A DNA stretch of 64,000 nucleotides, from the NCBI RefSeq assembly GCF_000934725.1, contig NZ_JYNS01000004.1:62001-126000 (forward strand), in the 5' to 3' direction. The stretch's first letter is position 1; each line of letters begins with the position of its first letter. A program made the position numbers and the translations under genes. This DNA comes from Methyloterricola oryzae. GTDB taxonomy: Bacteria > Pseudomonadota > Gammaproteobacteria > Methylococcales > Methylococcaceae. The notes under the pieces are model-generated. The model had not been told where the DNA came from. It ran no database searches and saw nothing but the letters and a program-made list of their open reading frames with translations. Of this stretch, positions 1 to 9,192 are shown in pieces.

Positions 1-2060
1 GTCCAGGGCTTGACATCGCCGCCGCGGTTGAAGGTGAAGGTACGTTCCTTGGCATTGGCCAGTTCCTGCTTGCTGAACCCCGGCAGCGGGATCATCGTCT
101 TCTTACCCTCGACATAGTCCGCCGGGTTCATGCTGACGTCCTGAGCCCCAGCCTGCATGGCCTGCACCCTGAATTCCATGAAGGAACCAACCACCGGATC
201 GCAACTGGCCGGGCAGCCGCTCTTGGAATACGCCCCGCTCAGCACCTGGGCAAGCGGAATCGCCTGCTTCGGACCCTTGCCGTCCTCGTGCTCCAGCAAG
301 TTCACGAAATACAGCTTGCTGCCGACGGGTACCTGACTGAAGTCCACCACGATGTCATAGCGCTCGGCGATACCCTGCGACGGCAGGCCCTCGGGGGATT
401 GCACATTGGGGAACGGCACCGCATGCTCGAGAATGTTGCCGTCGTTGGCGACCAGATGGAAAGGCACCTGATTGTAGGAGACGCCCGAACCGGATGGCCC
501 CGGATACTTTCCGCCGGAACCTGAAACCTGCTGCACCAGGGCCAGCTTCCAGTAGCGCGAGACACTCCCGTTCAGGATGCGGAAGCGATACCGGCGCGCC
601 CGCACGTCGAAATACGGCTTGTAGAGGAAATTGACCGTGGCCACATCGCCCAGGAAACCGTCGGTCTGGAAGGTGTTGAACCAGAGTTGCCCCTGAGAGT
701 CGAAAGCCTTGTCCGCCACCACCAGATTGATGTCGTAATCGCGGTTGCCCCAATCCAGCGCCGTGCCGCTGGGCAAACGCAGGTTGATGCCGTCATTCAG
801 CCCCTCGTTGCCGCGGTCGATGGCGCTGTAGTAATTCATCATCGCGGCATTGCCCTTGTAGACGTTCTGGGCGGTGTAATCGACCATGTGGTCGTGAAAC
901 CAGTGGGTGCTCATGGTCTCGTGCCAATTGCCCCGCACCTTCTTGACGCCGCCCCAGGTGGCACAATTGCCGGGACGCGGATCGAAACAGGCAGGGCTGC
1001 CCGCCTTGGAGTTCTTCTCCTGCAGAATGGGATCGCTGGAGTTGATGGGCACGCTGTCATGACCGGCGAGCACCATGGGCCAACGGTAGTCATAGAATTC
1101 GCCGGGGAAGAAATAGGCGCCGGCGTAACCATCGCTCTCGGCCGGGTTGTGGCCATTGTGCTCGTGGGTCGTAATGGTGTGCTTGCCGAATCCGTAGTTC
1201 GCCGAGTCGTCGATCGGCAATGCGTTGTAGTGGCGGAACAGTATTGTCCTGCCATAGGGCGCCATCAGCAGTTTTGGAGGCAAGGTGCCGTCGAAAGTCC
1301 AAAGTGCCTGCGGGTTTTGGATGGGCATCTTGGGATGGAAGCGGATTTCGATACCGGCGGTTGTGCCATCAAAGCCGGGGAGTCCGGTGGTGTTATGGTA
1401 GAGTCCGCCAGTACCAAACTCGCCGTACGTGTAACCGTGCGATTGCAGGTTATCGCGCAGGCCGCCGTTCTTGCGCGCCCCCGCCATCGCGGTCTGAAAA
1501 TAGACCGCGCCGGCATCGGACGTCGGCGGGAAATCGCTCCAGCGCTGGTGCGCAAAGTCTTCGCCCCCTGGACGCCCTTCGAGAACGCCCGTCATCGGAC
1601 GGCCGATGCAATCGCTGATCCGGGCGCTCCAAGGATTTGGAGAACTGGTATTGGCCAGGCGTTGGGTAGGCGGATATAAGGGTTCGCTGAGGAATTTATC
1701 CAGGTCGGCGGAATACGTGCTGGGATTCAGGGGGCCCTCGCACCCTCCCGGTTCCGGCAGGGAATGGGCGGATGCACTAGTCGGCAGCGGCTGCGGTCCA
1801 AACTCTTCGAACATCAGCATCTTCTGGGTGAACGGCGCGGCACCGAACAAGGGGCTGGACCCCGCGCCCGTAGGCACATCGAACTTGGCGTGGGCCGGAG
1901 CCGCCAGCCCGAGACCGATGACGGCGGCCACCGCGGCGGTCAGGACAGACCTGGAAATCCCCGATAGCGGCATGGCCATCGAAGCGGAATTGGAAACGCA
2001 ACCGGAAACGGACTTCTTCGGCCGCCTCCGATGAATTGATCTCTTGCTTATGGCGTGCAT
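1..2060 (-). CDS. Secreted multicopper oxidase, C-terminus cut by window edge
   Basis: The frame is open from an ATG at 2060 to the left edge, giving 686 residues with no stop; the C-terminus, including the second half of the copper sites, lies outside. GGGAGAGG just upstream supports the start. After a basic N-terminus a hydrophobic segment ending APAHA (about residues 37-59) looks like a signal peptide. Copper-ligand motifs are visible: THEHNGHNP near residue 297 and THWFHDHMVDYTAQNVYKG near residue 384, the latter typical of the bilirubin oxidase/MofA-like branch. Such enzymes oxidise metals or phenolics with O2 as acceptor; the substrate here cannot be read from sequence. It follows a diheme cytochrome gene on the same strand, with a hairpin between them. 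A role in metal (Cu, Mn or Fe) oxidation or copper handling is inference. Confidence 0.9.
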   Translation of the reverse strand, partial: MHAISKRSIHRRRPKKSVSGCVSNSASMAMPLSGISRSVLTAAVAAVIGLGLAAPAHAKFDVPTGAGSSPLFGAAPFTQKMLMFEEFGPQPLPTSASAHSLPEPGGCEGPLNPSTYSADLDKFLSEPLYPPTQRLANTSSPNPWSARISDCIGRPMTGVLEGRPGGEDFAHQRWSDFPPTSDAGAVYFQTAMAGARKNGGLRDNLQSHGYTYGEFGTGGLYHNTTGLPGFDGTTAGIEIRFHPKMPIQNPQALWTFDGTLPPKLLMAPYGRTILFRHYNALPIDDSANYGFGKHTITTHEHNGHNPAESDGYAGAYFFPGEFYDYRWPMVLAGHDSVPINSSDPILQEKNSKAGSPACFDPRPGNCATWGGVKKVRGNWHETMSTHWFHDHMVDYTAQNVYKGNAAMMNYYSAIDRGNEGLNDGINLRLPSGTALDWGNRDYDINLVVADKAFDSQGQLWFNTFQTDGFLGDVATVNFLYKPYFDVRARRYRFRILNGSVSRYWKLALVQQVSGSGGKYPGPSGSGVSYNQVPFHLVANDGNILEHAVPFPNVQSPEGLPSQGIAERYDIVVDFSQVPVGSKLYFVNLLEHEDGKGPKQAIPLAQVLSGAYSKSGCPASCDPVVGSFMEFRVQAMQAGAQDVSMNPADYVEGKKTMIPLPGFSKQELANAKERTFTFNRGGDVKPW

Positions 2061-2213
2061 AATGCCTCTCCCAATAGGATGGTTCGTACGATTCAAATGG
2101 AATTGGCTGACCTCGCGTGCCGGCAGCCGCCCCTTCAATTCCGTGTGCTGTTGTCACTGCGTTCTATGCCTGCCGGTGCTGCAACACCGAGGGCATACTT
2201 GGCCGTCAAGGCC

Positions 2214-2237
2214 GGGGGAGGCTCGTCGGCCTCCCCG
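2214..2237 (-). terminator. GC-rich hairpin after the diheme cytochrome gene
   Basis: An 8-bp perfect stem (2215-2222 with 2229-2236) and 6-nt loop begins about 20 nt after the stop codon of the diheme cytochrome gene, read on the minus strand. There is no clear U-tract, so it could instead be a processing or attenuation hairpin between this gene and the multicopper oxidase gene. Confidence 0.45.
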
Positions 2238-2255
2238 CTTTCAAGCCGCTACTTC

Positions 2256-4391
2256 CTACGGCTGCTGTGGGTCGAGATTCAGGAAAGTTCCGATCGGCTT
2301 GCCAGTGACTGCCGCCAGGCCGCCCGCACCTACTGCCGGTAATGTGGTCTTTGCGTCACAGGCCACTGCCGGCGTACCGCAAGCCTTGACCTGAGCCGTG
2401 TTACCCACGGCGCCGTTGGGCAGCGGCAGTTCCGGGTGGTCGAACGGCGCCTTTTCCCAACGAACCCGCTCATCAGTCAACGAAAGCAGGAAATCCACGA
2501 CCTGCTTTTTCGCTGCCGGATTCCCCGCCAGTCCGAAGATGAATCCGATGTCCGGGTCCAGGGTGGAAATGTTCGCCTCCGGGAAATCACCACCACGGGT
2601 GTAGAAGTCCACTACCTGGCGCAAGGTCGCCTGGCCGCCGTTGTGGAAATAAGGTCCAGTCAGCTCCACATTGCGCAGGGTTGGCACCTTGAATGAACCC
2701 TTGGTTGCCGAACGGATGGCGCTGGGACAGGTCGGGGGAAAGCCGGGCTGCGCGCAGGGCAGGAAGGGATTGAATACCGGCAGGTTCGGATCCGCGGACT
2801 GCAGGGACGGCAAATTGAAGTTGCCGCTGTTGAGCAACAAAGACCGGTCGGTGAAGGACAGCGGGTAACCATACGGGTCCGTGCCGCCGCGGCCCGGATC
2901 TTCATCAATGGGCCTGACGCCGATGTCGTAGTAACCGGCATCGTAGAAGGAACCCAACTGGTCGCCCATGGTCATCAGCTCAAGCAGCGCCTCGGGCAAG
3001 CTGGTGTCGAAATTGCTGAAGCCCAGGTGCATGACCGATGCGTTGGTGAAGGTGGACGTGCCATGGCAATTGATGCAACTGCCGCCGATACCGCCCTTGC
3101 TACCCTGCTCATTGTCGTCCAGGAAGATGTTGAGTCCCTGCTTTGCGCTCGCGCTCAAGGCGTTGTCATCGCAGCTCGGCAAGCCAGCGATGCAATCCTG
3201 GAAACGGTCGTAGGGGCTGTCGTCGGACACCAGGGTGGCTTCGTACAACTGGATCGCCAAGCCAAAGAACAGCGAGAAGTTGGCCTCCATCTGGGTATAG
3301 GTATCCGTGTCGAGGGTGACGGTCTTGCTGGAGTTCCAGTACTTGTCCTGGAATGCCGCCATGATCAGTGCCGAATAGGTTGTACGCAGTCCTGGCTTAA
3401 GCGAGACTTGCCCTTTTGAGATTGTCGAATTTGACAGCGAGCCAAATACGCTGTCTTGCGGATGCACTTTTTGACCACTCAGCGGCACCAGATTGCGCAG
3501 CTTGTTACCGGACTTTGCCATCAGTTTCCGGGCGATGGTGGAAAAGGTACGGCCGTGATAGGCCATTTCCACGTCGCTGCCGGGCGGCCCGACCGCCTGG
3601 GAGGCCAGGCTGGCCATGGGAATGCGCACCCGCACTTTGACTAGATTGCCGGTGGCCGGGTCTACCACGTAAACGCCGGCATCAGGGTCGGCGTCGCCAA
3701 AGGGGCTGGAGCCGTTGAAGATGTTGTTGGCGCGGCCGTCCCAGAAATTGGCGAAATTGAAGACCGCATTGATGGCCGAAGGCGCGTTTCGGCCCGTGAC
3801 GCGGCGCACGTCAAGACCGCCGACGTTGTACACGTCGTCATAAATTGGTGTCCCCACTTCCCCCTTTTTCGCCAGCTTGACGAAATCGGTCTTGTGAACG
3901 CCCTGCGAGCCGACGATGTCGTTTGCATCGGACACCACTGAAAAATGGTCGTCAGGGTTGCTCACCTTATGCAGGGGGAACATATTGGCCGTAAGCAGCC
4001 CATTGGGACCCGTCAGTCTGAAGCCGGAATCACCGGGAACGGCGGCGCCCGGATTCAAGTTGTTTTTCTCCCGGTTGTCGGCGCCGGCGTGGAAATGACA
4101 GGAGGCACAGGCTTGCACGCCGTCGCTGCCCACCTTGACATCCCAGAACAGCGCCTTGCCCAGTACGATGGCGGCCTGCTTGCTCTTGACGAACTCAGTC
4201 AGATTCGGCGGCTCCGGCACTTCCACGGTTTTCAAGGACGGCGGCGCCGCCAGATTGGCCGCTTGCGCCGGGACTGCTAGCGCGGCCAGCGCGCCAACAG
4301 TCAGGAAAAGGCCCAGCCAGCCGGGAGCGCTTTGCCGGCTCAAAGGCCAGCCGACTCGCTTGGACTGGCATTCAGAATTCGAAGATTTCAT
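2256..4391 (-). CDS. Secreted diheme cytochrome c peroxidase/MauG-like protein
   Basis: A 711-residue exported protein with two c-type heme motifs, CASCH at 95-99 and CINCH at 439-443. The signal peptide ends near PAQA (residue 44-45). FWDGRANN (about 217-224) and the repeated two-domain layout are typical of the bacterial cytochrome c peroxidase/MauG superfamily. It is about twice the usual 330-350 residues; the extra length lies between the hemes and at the C-terminus. This recalls the large surface-associated peroxidase-like cytochromes of methanotrophs (SACCP of Methylococcus, CorB of Methylomicrobium), which sit beside copper-responsive surface proteins. AAGAGG precedes the ATG. It lies between a PKD-like secreted protein and a multicopper oxidase. 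Peroxidase activity, protein modification or extracellular electron transfer are all possible. Confidence 0.9.
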   Translation of the reverse strand: MKSSNSECQSKRVGWPLSRQSAPGWLGLFLTVGALAALAVPAQAANLAAPPSLKTVEVPEPPNLTEFVKSKQAAIVLGKALFWDVKVGSDGVQACASCHFHAGADNREKNNLNPGAAVPGDSGFRLTGPNGLLTANMFPLHKVSNPDDHFSVVSDANDIVGSQGVHKTDFVKLAKKGEVGTPIYDDVYNVGGLDVRRVTGRNAPSAINAVFNFANFWDGRANNIFNGSSPFGDADPDAGVYVVDPATGNLVKVRVRIPMASLASQAVGPPGSDVEMAYHGRTFSTIARKLMAKSGNKLRNLVPLSGQKVHPQDSVFGSLSNSTISKGQVSLKPGLRTTYSALIMAAFQDKYWNSSKTVTLDTDTYTQMEANFSLFFGLAIQLYEATLVSDDSPYDRFQDCIAGLPSCDDNALSASAKQGLNIFLDDNEQGSKGGIGGSCINCHGTSTFTNASVMHLGFSNFDTSLPEALLELMTMGDQLGSFYDAGYYDIGVRPIDEDPGRGGTDPYGYPLSFTDRSLLLNSGNFNLPSLQSADPNLPVFNPFLPCAQPGFPPTCPSAIRSATKGSFKVPTLRNVELTGPYFHNGGQATLRQVVDFYTRGGDFPEANISTLDPDIGFIFGLAGNPAAKKQVVDFLLSLTDERVRWEKAPFDHPELPLPNGAVGNTAQVKACGTPAVACDAKTTLPAVGAGGLAAVTGKPIGTFLNLDPQQP

Positions 4392-4449
4392 CTTTAAACC
4401 TCTTTCACTTCAGTCGCCCCTTGGGCAGACACCGTTGAAAATGGAACTG

Positions 4450-4480
4450 GATAGGCGGGCCGGATTCGATCCCGCCTATC
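4450..4480 (-). terminator. Hairpin after the PKD-like gene
   Basis: A perfect 10-bp inverted repeat, GATAGGCGGG at 4450-4459 and CCCGCCTATC at 4471-4480, with an 11-nt loop. It starts 12 nt past the upstream gene's stop codon. On the minus strand it is followed by a short ATTTTC tract, so it probably terminates or attenuates transcription before the diheme cytochrome gene. Confidence 0.55.
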
Positions 4481-4491
4481 GGCACCGTCGT

Positions 4492-6708
4492 CTACTGGCA
4501 GAGCAAGGTCCCATTGCCGCTTTGCACATTGCAGTTAAGCGTGAGGGAACCGCCGGAGGTGGACGTAATCTTTAAGCTACGGGGCTGTGCAGCACCCTTG
4601 ATGGCCCACGTGGAAACCTGTGGTGCTGTTGTTGTCTTGGCTCCTGTACCCCAATTTGTGCTGCTCCCATCCAGAGCGATTTCCGTCAGTGTCAGCAATG
4701 CCGTGGAATCGCTGGTGGTAGCCGTCACGCTCAGCTTGCCAAAGGAGCCGCGCTTGCTGCTGGTGGTCAGCGTCCAACTTGCGCCACCCGCGGGAATGCT
4801 GAGGATGTCGCCGGCCGGAATGATGGTGACCGTTATCGAATCCGTGCTGGTGCCGAATTGATCCGTGGCTGTCAAGGTGAAGTGGTAGGTGCCCGGGACG
4901 GCAGCATAGAAGCTGGGCGTCAGCGTCGACGTGTTCAGCAGTGTCACCTTGGTGGAGTCTGTCGAATCTTGCGACCACAACTGAGTGCGCGGCCAAGCAA
5001 CATCATTGCTGTCCCAGCTCACATTGCCCGTCAGTTTCACTGTAGTCAGGGCCGTCGCGGTGAGATCAGCGCCAGCATTGACGACCGGCAAAGCACCGGT
5101 AGCGCTGCAATTGACCTTGGTTGGAGCTGGATTACCCGGCCACGGATCCAACTGAGCCAGCACCGCCGTACCGCTGCCAAAACCACCCACCGGCCCCGAA
5201 CCCTGCGCTAAAAATCCCAAATCCTGGAAGTTGAAGGGCACAAAGGGGTCGCCGAAGCTGTGGTTCTCCGGAAACACAAACTCGAAGTTGGGCAGCAGGA
5301 ACTGGCCGGCGGTGATGCCGTTGGCAGCCTTGATGCCCAGATCTCCGCCGGTTTGGCTTTTCATCACGTAATTGCGGGTCGGCGGCATGAAGGTGCCGCC
5401 CAGCACACGATAGACAAAGCGGCCCTTGACGGGCTGTGTAGACGGGTCGGTCGCCGCCAGCCAGCGGAGTTTGCCCTCGCCTGTGCAAGCGTTGACGTCC
5501 TGGGCATAGATGTCGATCAACCGGGTCGGGTCCGTGGTCGTGCCGACTACTGTCAGGCGTGTGGAAGCCTCCTGCAACAGGCCTTGTACGCCGGCGCCGC
5601 CGGTCCCGATAAGGATTTCCTCGACTGTCACATAGGCCGGCGGCACGCCCGGCGCGGTGAAGATGCCCAGGTTGTCCGAGAGCGTATGCGCGGAGATATA
5701 GAGATTGGCCGGCGTGTTGGCGCCGTTGGGGTCGATCTTGAAGAGCGTACCGGCATAGTCCACCTGATCGCCCACCATCATCGGCACCTGTTTGTAAGCG
5801 TCCGGCACGGCGGTATTGTTACCGTAGGCATCCAGCACCGGCGCGGGCATGGTGAAGCCGCGCAGGGGCGCATTGGAGGCCAGGAACGGGTCGGTGCCGA
5901 AGCTGGAGCCGTTCAACGGACGGTTGGTTAGCGGGCACTCCGTGTCCACCATAGGCGGCGCGACGCGCGGTATGCAGACCGGGATACCGGTCGCGGCGGA
6001 CACCGTTGAGTTCTCGTAGTCGCCGCTGAAGCGCGGATCTGGGCTGTGCACCAGGCCCCAGCGCCCCACCGGGTCGTTGACCTGGACCAGCGCCCCGCTG
6101 CACTTAGAAGACAGGATTCCCGAATTCGTGCAGTTCGAATCATTGAGCGTGCCGCCGATGCGGAGCGCGCCGATTTTGTAATCGATGTAATTGATGGTGC
6201 CGGACCCGGCATTGAGGCCCTGCTGGGTGACTGGTGAGATCAGGCCGACGATGTATCGTCCATTGACCACATTACCCTGGGCCCTGACCTCGAAGGACGG
6301 AAACGGTGCCGGCGCATCGGCCAGGGCAAGACCACTTTTTTCGTCCGGGTAAACCGGGTTGGCGGGAACGGGCGTGGTGACGCCAGGGGAACCAATGTAG
6401 CTGCCAACCGGCCGCGAATTTTCGGGATCGAAGAGGTCGGCCCAGGTCATGGTTGCCGCCGGCAATTGCAACAGCGTATTGCAAGGCACGATCAGCTTGT
6501 GTCCATTGACCGTCAGGGTGCCGCCCCGAAGACGCGGATCCGTTGCCTGACAGATCGTTCCAGCCGTATCCAAGCTGGCCTCCTGGATGAAGCCCAGAAT
6601 GTCAAATTGGGGCGTCGGCGCATCCTGGGCCTGCACACCCGTCGCCCCGAGCAGTCCCGCACCGAGGAGCAGCCTCGTCAGCCCAGTCATCGATTTCATG
6701 TTTTTCAC
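4492..6708 (-). CDS. Secreted Cys-rich protein with a PKD-like domain
   Basis: A 738-residue protein with a clear signal peptide ending GVQAQ (about residue 28) and a strong AAAGGTGA ribosome site. The mature part has ten cysteines, an even number consistent with disulfides outside the cytoplasm. About residues 540-630 form a PKD/Ig-like beta-sandwich, with VNAGADL at its start and FTLTATDQFG near its end. The last 100 residues are a Ser/Thr-rich beta domain ending in Cys. I do not recognise the first 530 residues. It is the first gene of a three-gene set with the diheme cytochrome and the multicopper oxidase, so a structural or metal-binding partner at the cell surface is plausible but unproven. 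No CXXCH heme motif is present. Confidence 0.8.
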   Translation of the reverse strand: MKNMKSMTGLTRLLLGAGLLGATGVQAQDAPTPQFDILGFIQEASLDTAGTICQATDPRLRGGTLTVNGHKLIVPCNTLLQLPAATMTWADLFDPENSRPVGSYIGSPGVTTPVPANPVYPDEKSGLALADAPAPFPSFEVRAQGNVVNGRYIVGLISPVTQQGLNAGSGTINYIDYKIGALRIGGTLNDSNCTNSGILSSKCSGALVQVNDPVGRWGLVHSPDPRFSGDYENSTVSAATGIPVCIPRVAPPMVDTECPLTNRPLNGSSFGTDPFLASNAPLRGFTMPAPVLDAYGNNTAVPDAYKQVPMMVGDQVDYAGTLFKIDPNGANTPANLYISAHTLSDNLGIFTAPGVPPAYVTVEEILIGTGGAGVQGLLQEASTRLTVVGTTTDPTRLIDIYAQDVNACTGEGKLRWLAATDPSTQPVKGRFVYRVLGGTFMPPTRNYVMKSQTGGDLGIKAANGITAGQFLLPNFEFVFPENHSFGDPFVPFNFQDLGFLAQGSGPVGGFGSGTAVLAQLDPWPGNPAPTKVNCSATGALPVVNAGADLTATALTTVKLTGNVSWDSNDVAWPRTQLWSQDSTDSTKVTLLNTSTLTPSFYAAVPGTYHFTLTATDQFGTSTDSITVTIIPAGDILSIPAGGASWTLTTSSKRGSFGKLSVTATTSDSTALLTLTEIALDGSSTNWGTGAKTTTAPQVSTWAIKGAAQPRSLKITSTSGGSLTLNCNVQSGNGTLLCQ

Positions 6709-7465
6709 CTTTAGCGAAATGTCGTAGTGCCAAAATCAACCGGCTTCGCGGCCCCGGGGCGGAACCGCTGGGATCGGAAGGCGCCGCCGCTGCGATCGTC
6801 GCGTCGCGTTTTCGAACCGGATTGAACCTTTTGCTTACAAGCAGGAACTCAGTCAATGAGAGCCAGAATGAACGCTCCAGAACCTGACAAGGAGCTGTCG
6901 TGCGATGCCGGCTGTCTCATACGCTTGTTAAGGTACAGGCAGCCGTGTCTCTATCGGATCGGGTAAGGAATGTAATTACTCTAGGGAAATACTGTAGTCA
7001 CGCCCCCTTTTTCACGGTACCCTAGGCTAGGGTTTCGTAGTGCGTTACGACGGTGGGAAGGCCACTAAACGTGCACAACTTCCTTGTCGTCGTGGCGAAG
7101 GGGCGGTTTGCGGTAGAGTCCCAGAGAAAGCCGCAATATCATGTGGCGCCCTACTCCCTGAAGATGCGTGTGAGTACGCTAGGCATGAGCCAGAATTCGG
7201 GATTAAGGTCCAAAACCAGATGCAAGTGCCGTAAGGTTGGCGCTCGTGTCGTTCCAGGCGCCACCGCCTAGTAGCAAGTGCCCGCGCTGAAAGTGGACCG
7301 ACTTTCGCACTACGGCGTTGTATAAAACGAAAAACTAAGAATGAGCATGGGCCGAAAGTTGTCCATGGGCACCGTGCCAAGGTCGCCCGTGTCGACTTGA
7401 CCCCAAGTACACTGCGCCACGCCACCGATCCGGCGCTTCCACTCTACCAAGAGAGAAGGCAAAAA
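6709..7465. other. Long intergenic region, no gene seen
   Basis: No frame here looks like a real gene. The stretch holds the promoters of two divergent units, the PKD-like gene (minus) and the sulfotransferase (plus). A perfect 15-bp palindrome, ACCCTAG-G-CTAGGGT, lies at 7019-7033, and a further CTAGGG copy occurs at 6981. Base composition is closer to AT/GC balance than in the flanking genes. Confidence 0.6.
7019..7033. promoter_or_regulatory. Perfect 15-bp palindrome, possible operator
   Basis: Two 7-bp arms, ACCCTAG and CTAGGGT, surround one central base. The half-site CTAGGG recurs 40 bp to the left at 6981. The site sits about 310 bp from the PKD-like start and 430 bp from the sulfotransferase start, so which gene it would serve is open. 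No known regulator is matched. Confidence 0.3.
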
Positions 7466-8395
7466 ATGAGTAACCAAAACCCGATTCTGGTTACGGGGTC
7501 CCATCGCTCCGGAACGACATGGGTAGGTCGAATGCTGGCCAGTTCTCCCAAAACCGTTTATTTCCACGAACCCTTCAATCTCTACCACGATCCAGGAACT
7601 TGCAAGGCACGCTTCGAAAACTGGTTTACCTATGTATGCCGGGAAAACGAGCATGAGTATGCCGACGGCATAAGAGATACCATCAACTTTCGGTATAACC
7701 TGACCGGAAAACTCAAGGCGGCCAAGCATCGCAGGCATGTCATTGGCAAGGAACTGAAAACCTATACCCGATATAAATGGTACGGGCTTTCTGGCAAAAG
7801 AGCTTTACTCAAAGATCCGATCGCACTATTCTCCGCGGAGTGGTTGTCCTCCCGTTTCAAGACCCGAAACGTAGTCCTCATTCGGCACCCGGCAGCATTC
7901 GCCGGCAGCCTCAAGGAGAAGAACTGGACGCATCCGTTTGAACATTTCCTCAATCAACCGCTATTGATTAAGCATCACCTGCATCCGTTCGAGAAGAAAA
8001 TAAGGGAATTTGCCAACGAAGAGAAGGACATCATCGACCAGGCCGCTCTCTTGTGGAACTTGATTCACTATATGATATTGAAGTTCAAAGAAAAGCATCC
8101 CGATTGGATTTATCTGCGTCACGAAGACCTTTCCCGCGATCCGGTCAACCAGTTCCGCGAACTGTTCGAGAGCTTGAATCTCCCTTTCTCCCAGAGTGCC
8201 GCGGATACCATCAACTCACATTCCTTCACCCCATCCACACCAGATACGCAGGGAACACAAGACGAACTGAAAAGGGATAGTCTTGCGAATATCCAAGCCT
8301 GGAAAACAAGGTTAACACCGCCGGAAATAGACCGTTTGTACTCTAAGGTCCATGAGATATCCAAAGCCTTCTATACAGACGATACGTGGTTATAG
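7466..8395 (+). CDS. Sulfotransferase family protein
   Basis: A 309-residue cytosolic protein of the P-loop sulfotransferase family, which moves a sulfuryl group from PAPS to an acceptor. The 5'-phosphosulfate loop TGSHRSGTTWVG is near residues 9-20, and the 3'-phosphate site is seen in VLIRHPAAFAGSLK. The ATG at 7466 is chosen over an upstream one because GAGAAGG precedes it by 6 nt and the P-loop then starts at the usual place. No polysaccharide gene adjoins it; it stands alone between long gene-poor stretches. Its base use is much more AT-rich than the neighbours (24 G or C in the 60 bases 8041-8100), suggesting horizontal gain. The acceptor is unknown. Confidence 0.85.
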   Translation: MSNQNPILVTGSHRSGTTWVGRMLASSPKTVYFHEPFNLYHDPGTCKARFENWFTYVCRENEHEYADGIRDTINFRYNLTGKLKAAKHRRHVIGKELKTYTRYKWYGLSGKRALLKDPIALFSAEWLSSRFKTRNVVLIRHPAAFAGSLKEKNWTHPFEHFLNQPLLIKHHLHPFEKKIREFANEEKDIIDQAALLWNLIHYMILKFKEKHPDWIYLRHEDLSRDPVNQFRELFESLNLPFSQSAADTINSHSFTPSTPDTQGTQDELKRDSLANIQAWKTRLTPPEIDRLYSKVHEISKAFYTDDTWL

Positions 8396-8645
8396 GTGGT
8401 CCCAAGGACCCGGATTCAAATACTGGTCGAGCACCGGCCGGCTTATGTTGGCAATTGGACAATCTGCACCGAGATGAGGAAATCGCGGGGTAAATCAGCA
8501 GTTCTCTCATTCCGGAAGACAAGCCGCTTGACCAAACCAAAGCAGGCCCAGGTATTTTTGCCATCTAGGACCCATTGGCCGGGCCAGCTTCGGAACCGGT
8601 ATTTCAGAATACGGATTTTCTCGTCCCGCCGTAGATTACGATGAC

Positions 8646-9173
8646 TCAATGGTTGATGCGCCGCGCGGTGCTGCTGCCCGGCTCCGCGACGGAGCCTTCG
8701 CTCAAAGCGGTGGGAACGGATGCGCTCGGTTCCCGCTCGGCGGCGTTGCGCTTGGCAGTGGCACCTCCTTCGACAACCGCGTGGCTTTCGACATTAATTA
8801 ATTGACGGGCCGCCACCACCGACGCGAGCAGTGCCGCAATCTTGTCGTCATCCAATTCGTCCTTGGGGATGAAGCTAGAGGCTCCCGCGGCTAAGGCGGC
8901 GAGGCGATAATCCTCATCGCTGTAACTTGTCAGGATCACGACGGGCAATTCCGGATAGGTCTGGTGGATGGACCGCGTCAATTGCAGCCCATTGACACCC
9001 GGCAGTTTGATATCCATAAAGACAATATGCGGAACGAATTCTTCGATCAGCGCCATGAGGTTGGAGCCTTCTCCGGTCGTTGCAATTATGATGTCGGGAT
9101 ACTGCTCGACCAGTAGCGAACACAACAGTTCGCGGTAAAGGTAACTGTCCTCGACAACCAGGGCTTTCAGCAT
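8646..9173 (-). CDS. Single-domain response regulator (CheY-like receiver)
   Basis: A 175-residue protein whose first 120 residues are a receiver domain: acidic pair E8/D9, phospho-acceptor D54 in VFMDIKLPG, Thr in VILTSYSDE, Lys in FIPKDEL. No output domain follows, only an Ala/Ser/Glu-rich tail of about 50 residues. The ATG at 9173 is preferred to an in-frame TTG at 9221: it gives the standard receiver N-terminus MLKALVVED, has GGAG upstream, and a plausible promoter (9193-9221) overlaps the TTG. It diverges from a NarL-type regulator, with a symmetric site between them. It may act by protein contact or as a phosphate sink for the nearby kinase. Confidence 0.85.
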   Translation of the reverse strand: MLKALVVEDSYLYRELLCSLLVEQYPDIIIATTGEGSNLMALIEEFVPHIVFMDIKLPGVNGLQLTRSIHQTYPELPVVILTSYSDEDYRLAALAAGASSFIPKDELDDDKIAALLASVVAARQLINVESHAVVEGGATAKRNAAEREPSASVPTALSEGSVAEPGSSTARRINH

Positions 9174-9192
9174 GACGCTGCTCCAGAGGGGA

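Noticed and set aside
687-1679. Long rightward open frame of 330 codons
   Set aside because: It lies wholly opposite the multicopper oxidase, whose frame shows clear copper motifs; the antisense frame has no family features and arises from GC-rich codon use.
4450-4480. tRNA T-arm-like string (ATCGAATCC on the minus strand)
   Set aside because: It is the loop of a 10-bp terminator-like hairpin; no acceptor stem, anticodon arm or D-arm is present nearby.
8396-8644. Rightward 82-codon frame after the sulfotransferase
   Set aside because: No ribosome site, no conserved look; better taken as non-coding.
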